6,082 nt of DNA, taken from Flavobacterium sp. (GTDB lineage Bacteria; Bacteroidota; Bacteroidia; Flavobacteriales; Flavobacteriaceae). The position numbers and the translations under genes are program-made. The notes under the pieces were generated by a model. That model had not been told where the DNA came from and searched no databases. It was given only the letters and a program-made list of their open reading frames with translations. The DNA is taken from contig JALRGZ010000314.1 in assembly GCA_023253295.1 (NCBI GenBank), positions 1 to 6,082 of the forward strand, in the 5' to 3' direction. Shown here piece after piece: positions 1 to 5,880 of the stretch; the first letter of the stretch is position 1, and each line of letters begins with the position of its first letter.

Positions 1-1
1 T

Positions 2-574
2 GATTACGGTATTATTAGTGGTGGAGGAATCAATAAAACCAAACAAGATTGGTACTATAATTTTGCTAAAACTATTGATAAAAACACAGGAGGATTACTG
101 GATGGAATCGGGATGCAATGTCATATAGGAAGTTATTTAACCCCGCCGGAAAAGGTGATTGAAATTTTGAATCGTTTTTCAGAATTGCATAAGAAATTGA
201 GTATTTCAGAATTCACTTTGGATGTGTTGGATGAAGATATAAAAGCACAGTATACCCGAGATTATATGATTGCGGCATTTAGTCAGCCTGCGGTTAGTGA
301 ATTTTTGTTTTGGGGTTATTTTGAACCCAATAATCCTAAAGCAGGATTGATTGATAAAAATTTTCAGCTTACTAAAATGGGGCAGGCTTATAATGAATTG
401 GTTTATGGTAAGTGGAAAACTGATAGTGTCAGAAATACAGACAAGAATGGGAAAATAGCTGATAGAGGATTTTATGGAGACTATCAGTATGAATTTACTT
501 TTGAAGGAAAAAATTACACAGGAACTTTTACAATCGCTTCCAATTCTAATAATGAAATTAAAATAGCTTTATGA
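2..574 (+). CDS. GH10-type glycoside hydrolase (endo-beta-1,4-xylanase-like), C-terminal part, 5' end outside window
   Basis: The frame is open from base 2, so the ATG at 113 is an internal Met and not the start; 190 residues are visible. They match the last strands of a GH10 (alpha/beta)8 barrel: a GIGMQCH segment (fragment residues 35-41), then ISEFTLD (68-74), whose Glu70 (codon 209-211) fits the catalytic nucleophile, then YTRD, SQPAV and FLFWGYFEP, the usual end of the barrel. After the barrel comes a short tail with RGFYGDYQYEF, a small beta-rich appendage that I recall from GH10-like proteins of Planctomycetes and Bacteroidota. GH10 enzymes are mostly secreted retaining beta-1,4-xylanases. 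The acid/base Glu and any signal peptide or CBM lie upstream of the window. The stop overlaps the start of the sulfatase gene (ATGA), so the two are probably translated together. The fold is fairly sure; the substrate is not, since this branch differs from textbook xylanases (SEFTLD rather than TELD). Confidence 0.82.
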   Translation, partial: DYGIISGGGINKTKQDWYYNFAKTIDKNTGGLLDGIGMQCHIGSYLTPPEKVIEILNRFSELHKKLSISEFTLDVLDEDIKAQYTRDYMIAAFSQPAVSEFLFWGYFEPNNPKAGLIDKNFQLTKMGQAYNELVYGKWKTDSVRNTDKNGKIADRGFYGDYQYEFTFEGKNYTGTFTIASNSNNEIKIAL

Positions 575-2253
575 TGAAAACGAAATTAACGATATATCTG
601 TTTTTATTTGGTGTTTTACTGCAGGCACAAACATCTAAGCAACCTAATATTCTTTGGATTGTTTGCGAAGATATCAGTCCTACACTTTCTATGTATGGTG
701 ATACAACTGCTAAGACACCTAATCTTGATAAATTAGCCCAACAAAGTATTATTTATACTAATGCTTTTGCTACAACAGGTGTTTGTGCGCCCAGTCGTTC
801 CGCAATTATAACCGGAATGTTGCCAACAGCTATTGGGACTATGCATATGAGAACAGCTAAGGATATAAAATCATGGGGAAATAGGACTTACAAAGAAGTG
901 GCTACCAGAGAAGGAGGGGATGGTCAGGATGAAGCTGTGTTAGATTTAAAAGGAAATAAGATTCGTGAATATTCTGCTGTTATTCCGGAAAATGTAAAAT
1001 GTTTTACAGAATATTTAAGGGCTAACGGATACTATTGTACGAATAACCAAAAAACGGATTATCAGTTTGCTGCACCGCTTTCGGCCTGGGATGAAAATGA
1101 TGGAAAAGCACATTGGAGAAATCGACCTAAAGGGAAGCCTTTCTTTTCGGTTTTTAATATTGAAGATACGCATGAAAGCCGAATTTGGTTAAACAAAGAT
1201 TTACCATTAACTGTAGATCCTAAAAAAGTTATTTTGCCACCGTACTTTCCAGATACGGATGAGGTAAGGAAAGATGTTGCCCGTCATTATAGTAATATTG
1301 AAATTATGGATCAGAAGGCTGGTGAAATCATTAACCAATTAAAAAAAGATGGTTTGTATGACAACACGATTATCTTTTTCTACAGTGATCACGGAGGACC
1401 TTTGCCACATCAAAAAAGGGAAATTTATGAGTATGGATTAAAAGCACCTTTATTCATAAAAATGCCAAATAGTCAAACTTCATCCCAATCGGAGCAGTTA
1501 ATCTCATTTGTTGATTTAGGTTCTACTGTTTTAAGTCTGGCTAATATTAAACCTCCAAAAGATATTGAAGGAAAAGCATTTTTGGGCAAATTCAAATCGC
1601 AAGCCAGAGCCTATGTTTTTGGGACTTCTGATCGTTTTGATGAATTCAGTGACAGGATAAGATCAGTGTGTACAGCTAAGTATTTGTATATCAAAAATTA
1701 TTATCCTCAATTGCCAAAATACAAAGATGTGGGTTATCGGAAAAGTATGCCAATGATGTTAAATATGCTTGCTTTAAAAGAAGCTAACCTATTAAACGAT
1801 ATCCAAATGGCTTGGTTTAAAACCAAAGAAAATGAGGAGTTATACGATATAATAAATGACCCATTTAGTCTGAATAATTTAGCTAACAATCCAAAATATG
1901 CTAAGGTTTTAAAGGTATTGCAAGATCAGGAGCAAAAGAAATTTAATAGTAAAATAGATTTGGGAGCAATTCCGGAAAGTGAAATGATTGCTAAAATGTG
2001 GCCCAATAATAAACAACCTCAAACAGATGATCCTACTTATAAAATTAAGAATGGTGATCTAAATATTGTTTGTGCTACCAAAGGTGCTTCTATATCCTAT
2101 AAAATATCAAAGTCTAAGGACGAAAACTTTGGACTTAACAGTAAATGGAATTTATATACAAAACCGATTTCAATTCAAAAAGGGGAATATGTATACATCA
2201 TTGCTAATAGAATTGGATTTAAGGATAGTGCGATTGTAATAGCGACCAGATGA
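571..2253 (+). CDS. Secreted S1-family sulfatase with CAPSR active site and C-terminal FN3-like domain
   Basis: This 560-residue protein is predicted to hydrolyse sulfate esters on a carbohydrate outside the cytoplasm. Residues 1-20 form a signal peptide (hydrophobic TIYLFLFGVLL, then QAQ; signal peptidase I type, no lipobox). The sulfatase fold begins at NILWIVCED (26-34), where E33-D34 replaces the commoner Asp-Asp metal pair. CAPSR at 72-76 is the C-x-P-S-R signature whose Cys72 is converted to formylglycine. SDHGG at 272-276 supplies the later metal-binding Asp273 and His274, and H201 and K291 are candidate active-site residues. Segments such as GTMHMRT and GYYCTNN recall heparan-N-sulfatase-like S1 proteins, but the subfamily cannot be fixed. 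About 35 residues (98-134) between MHMRT and VIPENVKCF may be an insertion. Residues 487-558 look like the small FN3/chitobiase-C-terminal-like domain found after some sulfatases. Start: ATGATG gives two adjacent Met codons; 571 overlaps the GH10 stop by 4 nt and 574 by 1 nt, and neither has a Shine-Dalgarno site. Confidence 0.93.
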   Translation: MMKTKLTIYLFLFGVLLQAQTSKQPNILWIVCEDISPTLSMYGDTTAKTPNLDKLAQQSIIYTNAFATTGVCAPSRSAIITGMLPTAIGTMHMRTAKDIKSWGNRTYKEVATREGGDGQDEAVLDLKGNKIREYSAVIPENVKCFTEYLRANGYYCTNNQKTDYQFAAPLSAWDENDGKAHWRNRPKGKPFFSVFNIEDTHESRIWLNKDLPLTVDPKKVILPPYFPDTDEVRKDVARHYSNIEIMDQKAGEIINQLKKDGLYDNTIIFFYSDHGGPLPHQKREIYEYGLKAPLFIKMPNSQTSSQSEQLISFVDLGSTVLSLANIKPPKDIEGKAFLGKFKSQARAYVFGTSDRFDEFSDRIRSVCTAKYLYIKNYYPQLPKYKDVGYRKSMPMMLNMLALKEANLLNDIQMAWFKTKENEELYDIINDPFSLNNLANNPKYAKVLKVLQDQEQKKFNSKIDLGAIPESEMIAKMWPNNKQPQTDDPTYKIKNGDLNIVCATKGASISYKISKSKDENFGLNSKWNLYTKPISIQKGEYVYIIANRIGFKDSAIVIATR

Positions 2254-2331
2254 TATGATGAATAATTTTTTTGAAACGGGTATTGACTTACTTCAGGGAT
2301 AAATAAAAATTCATCTTTACACTTTTTGATT

Positions 2332-2363
2332 AAGAGGCTTCGATACAAATCGAGGCCTTTTTT
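2332..2363 (+). terminator. Rho-independent terminator of the GH10-sulfatase unit
   Basis: AGGCTTCGAT (2335-2344) pairs with ATCGAGGCCT (2349-2358) around the 4-nt loop ACAA, giving a 10-bp stem with one U-G wobble, followed by a run of six T (2358-2363). It lies about 80 nt after the sulfatase stop and ends the first transcription unit. The T run is only on the + side, so it acts in that direction. Confidence 0.88.
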
Positions 2364-2557
2364 GTACTTATTATTTAGAATTGATTAAGTATTATGTAAT
2401 CATAAGGTTATAGTAATAAGCATGAGTAGTCAAAAGTGCTTATTTTCAATAGTTTTTGATAATTATCAAACTTATTTTGTCAATTTTTTATCCCTTTATG
2501 TAGGATGTATGTAGTTATTTTACAGTACTATTAATCCTAAAACCAACCAAAAAGATT
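2364..2557 (+). promoter_or_regulatory. Leader/promoter region of the GH-A lipoprotein gene
   Basis: With the sulfatase trailer and terminator, this completes a 304-bp gene-free gap. The preceding terminator and the distance to the next gene imply that a promoter lies here. I see no clean Bacteroidota promoter (TTTG, about 19 nt, TAnnTTTG): TAGTTTTTG at 2450-2458 and TATTTTG at 2473-2479 each miss the -7 consensus by one base in length and lack a well-placed -33 TTTG. The last 20 nt before the ATG are A-rich (ACCAACCAAAAAG) without a Shine-Dalgarno motif, which is usual for this phylum. No ORF of note and no RNA gene was recognised. Confidence 0.5.
2455..2470. promoter_or_regulatory. Perfect 16-bp palindrome, candidate operator
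   Basis: TTTGATAATTATCAAA equals its own reverse complement over all 16 bases; the next flanking pair (T2454/C2471) breaks the symmetry. It lies 88 nt before the lipoprotein start and overlaps or adjoins the two promoter-like TA-rich boxes, a suitable place for a dimeric regulator. It is too short, loopless and AT-rich to be a terminator. No regulator gene is in the window, so the binding protein is unknown, and chance symmetry is possible in AT-rich DNA. Confidence 0.4.
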
Positions 2558-4132
2558 ATGAAAAAATTATTATTACCTTTTGTTTTTATCTGTATGCTAT
2601 TTCAAAATTGTAGTATTATTGATTATGCAGATTTTCTTGATTCTGGTTCAGAGAATGAATCAGAAAATAATTTAGTTGAAACCGTTTCACCTGTATTAAT
2701 AGGGTACAATGTGAGATGGTTAGATACTCCTGATTTTGATACGAGTAATGTAGTTGCCTTAGTCGATAGTTTGCATACACAAATATTTAGATATCCTGGC
2801 GGAACTGTAGCTCATAAATGGAATTGGCGAACCGGAAGAACTTCTGATGGAGGCGGAGCTTCAAATGTAACCCATCTTATAGGTGATGTTAAGAGATTAG
2901 CAGATGGTACGGGCGCAAAAGTTACCTTTGTGCTGGATGTTGTTAATAGTTCTGTTGACGATCAAATAGAAATGCTTCATGCGGCTAACGTTCCTATTGA
3001 ATATATAGAACTAGGAAATGAATTATATGCTACAGAATATGCAACAGTCTTTCCTTCCGGCAAAGAGTATGCAGATACAATAAACAATTGGGTTCCAAAA
3101 TTAAAACATGAGTTTCCTAATGCAAGAATTGGAGCTGTAATGATGCCAAGAAAAGCAGGAAGTACTAATACGAGAGGACTGGAGTGGAATACTAAAGTAG
3201 ATCAAAATATTACAGCAGCTGTAGATGCCTATATTTATCATGTTTATATCAGTAATAGTGAAGGTGCTATTGCAAGATTACAACGTTTAGATGAGGTTTT
3301 TGTAAATAATCCTAATGTAGAAACCTGGGTTACTGAATATGGAGATAATAATCAGGATTATCATGAAGCCTTAGTCTTGGCTGATATGTTATTAGCTGCT
3401 CCATATAATACCAAGTTACTTTTGAATCATTGTTTGATTGCTAAAAGTGGAGATTATACCAAAATTGTTGATTCAGGTAATGGTACAGACTATACATTTA
3501 CACCTGAAGGTTTAGCTTTTTTGTCAAAATACAATCCAGATGGAGCACCATTCAGTTTTTTAGAAACTTTTGAAACTCATACTACAGATCCTGATCCATT
3601 AGCAAGTGCAGGGTTTAAATCTTTTGCTTTGCCTGCTCAAACAATATCCAATACAAAAAAAATGGCGTATCAAAATAATGTAGGTGCATTTGCAGATGCA
3701 ACTGATGTAACATTGACTTCTGATAATGGGGTGAATATTTTATTTAACACCACTTTGACAGCCGTTGAACAATTGGATAATATACTGATTTCGCCTAAAT
3801 ACTATTTTAATGGAAGTGGATTGGTTACTTTCCAAATTGATGCTGCTTATTTACAATCATTAACTAATAATACAGCAACAATTACTTATTATTGGTCTAG
3901 TACGCACGATGGCTCAGAAACTTTTAATCCAAATGATTGGAATATTATTGGAGCTGAAACAGCAGCAGAAATGAAAAATCAGGGGTTTGGAGTAGGGAAG
4001 TTTAAAAGAGAAAATTTTACAATTTCACCAGCTACAAATTTTTACATTGCTGTCAGAATTCAGCAAACTTTAGATCCTGCTTCGAGTGCTAAGACACAAT
4101 GGAGATTTGATAATATTAAAGTTTTTAAATAA
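2558..4132 (+). CDS. Predicted lipoprotein glycosidase, clan GH-A-like catalytic domain plus C-terminal beta-rich domain
   Basis: The protein has 524 residues. Residues 1-18 form a signal with a relaxed lipobox (LFQNC, Cys18), followed by an acidic linker (DSGSENESEN, 28-37), suggesting an anchored, possibly surface-exposed lipoprotein. Residues 45-327 carry landmarks of a clan GH-A (alpha/beta)8 glycosidase. FRYPGG (77-82) recalls the early strand of GH39/GH51/GH79 enzymes. IELGNE (150-155) ends the fourth strand with the Asn154-Glu155 pair expected for the acid/base. YHVY (227-230) fits the His/Tyr of strand 6, and WVTEYG (257-262) offers Glu260 as nucleophile. I cannot assign a GH family. 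Residues 330-524 look like a separate beta-sandwich, ending in WRFDNIKVF, of the kind that binds carbohydrate or anchors secreted flavobacterial proteins; no T9SS C-terminal domain is evident. The gene has its own leader and terminators on both sides, so it is probably a single-gene unit. Signal type and fold are supported; substrate and bond cleaved are unknown. Confidence 0.85.
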   Translation: MKKLLLPFVFICMLFQNCSIIDYADFLDSGSENESENNLVETVSPVLIGYNVRWLDTPDFDTSNVVALVDSLHTQIFRYPGGTVAHKWNWRTGRTSDGGGASNVTHLIGDVKRLADGTGAKVTFVLDVVNSSVDDQIEMLHAANVPIEYIELGNELYATEYATVFPSGKEYADTINNWVPKLKHEFPNARIGAVMMPRKAGSTNTRGLEWNTKVDQNITAAVDAYIYHVYISNSEGAIARLQRLDEVFVNNPNVETWVTEYGDNNQDYHEALVLADMLLAAPYNTKLLLNHCLIAKSGDYTKIVDSGNGTDYTFTPEGLAFLSKYNPDGAPFSFLETFETHTTDPDPLASAGFKSFALPAQTISNTKKMAYQNNVGAFADATDVTLTSDNGVNILFNTTLTAVEQLDNILISPKYYFNGSGLVTFQIDAAYLQSLTNNTATITYYWSSTHDGSETFNPNDWNIIGAETAAEMKNQGFGVGKFKRENFTISPATNFYIAVRIQQTLDPASSAKTQWRFDNIKVFK

Positions 4133-4145
4133 TCAATAAAAATTT

Positions 4146-4183
4146 AGACAGGTGTCTTTCTTGTTAGATGCCTGTCTGATTTT
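4146..4183 (+). terminator. Probable terminator of the GH-A lipoprotein gene
   Basis: AGACAGGTGTCT (4146-4157) pairs with AGATGCCTGTCT (4166-4177), a 12-bp stem with two internal G-U wobbles and an 8-nt loop. The first seven pairs (AGACAGG/CCTGTCT) are perfect. The T tract is weak (GATTTTATATTTT), so termination may be partial and some read-through into the next sulfatase gene is possible. Confidence 0.75.
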
Positions 4184-4266
4184 ATATTTTAATTTATTTG
4201 ATGAAGAGTAAATCAGAATATTTTAAAATAAAAATATCACATAAATTAAATCAATAATCTATTATT

Positions 4267-5742
4267 ATGAAATTGAATTCAAAGCTTAAAGTATTAACTG
4301 TTTTTTCTTTAATTTTTGTTTTTGGATGTAAAACTCAAAAAAATGATAATGCGGTTCAAAAACCAAATGTATTATTGTTGTATATGGATGATTTACGACC
4401 AGAGTTGGGATGTTATGGAAAAACCAAAATTCATTCTCCGAATATTGATGCTTTAGCAGCAAAAGGAATTCAATTTAACAATGCTTATTGTAATGTTCCT
4501 GTATGCGGAGCTTCCCGGGCAAGTATGCTAACGGGGATGTTGCCTACCAAAAATCGTTTTTTGGATTTTGACACCTTCGTCCAAAAAGAAACGCCAAACA
4601 TAACTACGCTACCAATGCTTTTTAAACAAAATGGATATACCACTGTGTCTGATGGTAAGGTGTATCACCATCTGGATGATCATATGGGAGATTGGGACAT
4701 ATTATGGAGACCTTATGCTTTTGATAAAAACGATAGAGGACTTGCACCAACTGATTACTGGCAATCTTTATGGAAAGATTATCAGTTGCCTGAAAACAGA
4801 CTCGAATATAAAAATACCGATACAGGACCCGCTTTTGAAAATGCTATTGTTAATGATTCTGTTTATATAGATGGATTAACCGCAAACAAAGTAATTAGAG
4901 ACTTGAAAAAACTCAAGAAGTCCGGGAAACCTTTCTTCTTAGCAGCAGGATTTATAAGTACGCATTTACCGTTTAATTCTCCACAAAGGTTTAGTGATAT
5001 GTATGATAGAAAAGATATCAAACAACCTTACAATAATTATATTCCAAAAAATGCTCCTAAAATTTCAATAAGTAATTGGCCTGAAATGCGTGCATATTCA
5101 AATATTCCTAAACAAGGGCAAGTTAGTGATGCATTGGCTATTGATTTAATTCACAGCTACTACGCTACCGTAAGTTATGTTGATGTACTTATTGGAAATA
5201 TAGTAAATTCTTTAGAGAAGTTACATTTAGATAAAAACACCATTGTTGTTTTAGTATCTGATCATGGCTATAATTTACAAGAACATACCCAATGGGCTAA
5301 ATTTACAAACTACAATACGTCAACTCAGGTTCCGCTTATTATTTATAATCCAAAGTCATTGCATAAAGGGATTAAAACAAATGCTTTAACAGAATTAGTT
5401 GATATTTATCCAACATTAGCTGAACTATGTAATTTTAAACTTCCTGAAAATCAAATTGAAGGAAAAAGTTTGGTGCCTGTTTTAAAGAATCCTTCTTTGA
5501 AAGGGAAAGAGCATATTTTAATTAAAAAAGGAAATGGATTTACTTTAAAAACCCCAAATTATAGTTACACAGAGTTTATCAATTCAAAAGATAATACTCT
5601 TATTACAAGTATGCTGTATGACCATCAGATTGATAAGGACGAAAATAATAATGTTGTAGATGATCCAAAGTACAAAGAAGTTGTTAGTGTCTTGAATAAT
5701 ATTTTACATAATAATTACGACAAGAACATCATTGGAGAATAA
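4267..5742 (+). CDS. Lipoprotein S1-family sulfatase, iduronate-2-sulfatase-like, with CxAxR active site
   Basis: This 491-residue protein is predicted to remove sulfate esters from a glycan at the cell envelope. Residues 1-21 are a lipoprotein signal (FVFGC, Cys21 lipidated). The sulfatase fold starts at NVLLLYMDDLRPELGCYG (34-51) with the metal-binding Asp41-Asp42. The active-site signature is CGASR at 80-84, with Ala where most sulfatases have Pro; Cys80 should become formylglycine. SDGKVYHH (128-135), THLPF (232-236), SDHGYNLQEHTQWAKFTN (331-348; Asp332, His333, His340, Lys345) and the general layout resemble the iduronate-2-sulfatase type (GKVxH, LxEHxxWxKxTN). Length is usual for that type and the C-terminus ends without an extra domain. 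It differs clearly from the sulfatase at 571-2253 in anchoring, motif and type, so the two probably act on different sulfate positions or at different places. The ATG at 4267 is the only start that gives the signal; its leader is AT-rich with no Shine-Dalgarno. The substrate is unknown. Confidence 0.93.
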   Translation: MKLNSKLKVLTVFSLIFVFGCKTQKNDNAVQKPNVLLLYMDDLRPELGCYGKTKIHSPNIDALAAKGIQFNNAYCNVPVCGASRASMLTGMLPTKNRFLDFDTFVQKETPNITTLPMLFKQNGYTTVSDGKVYHHLDDHMGDWDILWRPYAFDKNDRGLAPTDYWQSLWKDYQLPENRLEYKNTDTGPAFENAIVNDSVYIDGLTANKVIRDLKKLKKSGKPFFLAAGFISTHLPFNSPQRFSDMYDRKDIKQPYNNYIPKNAPKISISNWPEMRAYSNIPKQGQVSDALAIDLIHSYYATVSYVDVLIGNIVNSLEKLHLDKNTIVVLVSDHGYNLQEHTQWAKFTNYNTSTQVPLIIYNPKSLHKGIKTNALTELVDIYPTLAELCNFKLPENQIEGKSLVPVLKNPSLKGKEHILIKKGNGFTLKTPNYSYTEFINSKDNTLITSMLYDHQIDKDENNNVVDDPKYKEVVSVLNNILHNNYDKNIIGE

Positions 5743-5802
5743 TTATGAAAACATTTATGTTTTTAAATATTTATAAAACAGCTAAATTTAAGTAAAAGAC
5801 AT

Positions 5803-5839
5803 AAAAAAAAAGCTCATTTCTTTCGAAATGAGCTTTTTT
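5803..5839. terminator. Bidirectional terminator between the sulfatase and the tRNA remnant
   Basis: AGCTCATTTC (5811-5820) and GAAATGAGCT (5825-5834) form a perfect 10-bp stem around the loop TTTC. The stem is preceded by eight A (5803-5810) and followed by five more T (5835-5839), so it works for either strand. It serves the sulfatase gene from the left. From the right it lies 6 nt beyond the tRNA 3' end on the - strand, and may have come with the tRNA as its native terminator. Confidence 0.9.
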
Positions 5840-5845
5840 GTTTTG

Positions 5846-5880
5846 TGACCTCGACAGGATTCAAACCTGTAACCTTCTGA
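5846..5880 (-). pseudogene. 3' fragment of a tRNA gene (T arm and acceptor 3' strand), candidate attachment-site remnant
   Basis: Read on the - strand from 5880 to 5846 the order is: TCAGA (3' strand of an anticodon stem), AGGTT (5-nt variable loop), ACAGG-TTTGAAT-CCTGT (complete T arm, 5-bp stem and 7-nt loop), CGAGGTC (7-nt acceptor 3' strand) and A (discriminator). CCA is not encoded. This spacing is exactly that of a tRNA 3' end. Upstream of TCAGA the sequence turns into protein-coding DNA (TTTTTTACA), so the anticodon, D arm and acceptor 5' strand are missing and the gene cannot make a tRNA. The T loop has T where nearly all tRNAs have C (position 56, TTCGAAT), which may reflect decay or a lineage variant. 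The parent isoacceptor cannot be read because the anticodon is absent; from memory an Arg tRNA is possible. Confidence 0.82.
5869..5880. mobile_element. Putative recombination core (att-like junction) between tRNA fragment and interrupted gene
   Basis: On the - strand these bases read TCAGAAGGTTAC. They belong at once to the tRNA (anticodon stem, variable loop, first base of the T stem) and, in frame, to the hydrolase gene, where they encode Ser-Glu-Gly-Tyr, a natural ending for the helix before the next strand of an alpha/beta-hydrolase. Such a short shared stretch is what a tyrosine recombinase leaves at a junction. No integrase is present in the window and the partner junction is not seen, so this is a proposal. 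Confidence 0.45.

Noticed and set aside
113..574. Treating the ATG at 113 as the start of a complete 153-residue protein
   Set aside because: The same frame is open to base 2 and the preceding residues continue the GH10 barrel, so the Met is internal.
2450..2479. Bacteroidota-type promoter boxes TAGTTTTTG and TATTTTG
   Set aside because: Each differs by one base in length from TAnnTTTG and neither has TTTG at a proper -33 distance, so no promoter is called.
2498..2514. Repeated ATGTAG/ATGTA units in the lipoprotein leader
   Set aside because: Six-base repeats of low complexity, no regular spacing and no link to a known site.
4219..4230. 12-bp palindrome TATTTTAAAATA upstream of the second sulfatase
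   Set aside because: It is made only of A and T in a very AT-rich spacer, where such symmetry is expected by chance.
4631..4870. 79-codon + strand ORF inside the second sulfatase
   Set aside because: It lies in another frame of a well-supported gene, has no recognisable domain and reads like chance translation of AT-rich coding DNA.
5745..5795. 16-codon ORF (MKTFMFLNIYKTAKFK) right after the sulfatase
   Set aside because: It starts like a signal peptide and could be the stump of a deleted gene, but it is too short, has no ribosome-binding or domain evidence, and such ORFs are common by chance in AT-rich spacers.
5846..5880. A complete functional tRNA gene on the - strand
   Set aside because: No anticodon loop, D arm or matching acceptor 5' strand (GACCTCG) is found upstream on that strand; the sequence there is a protein-coding frame.
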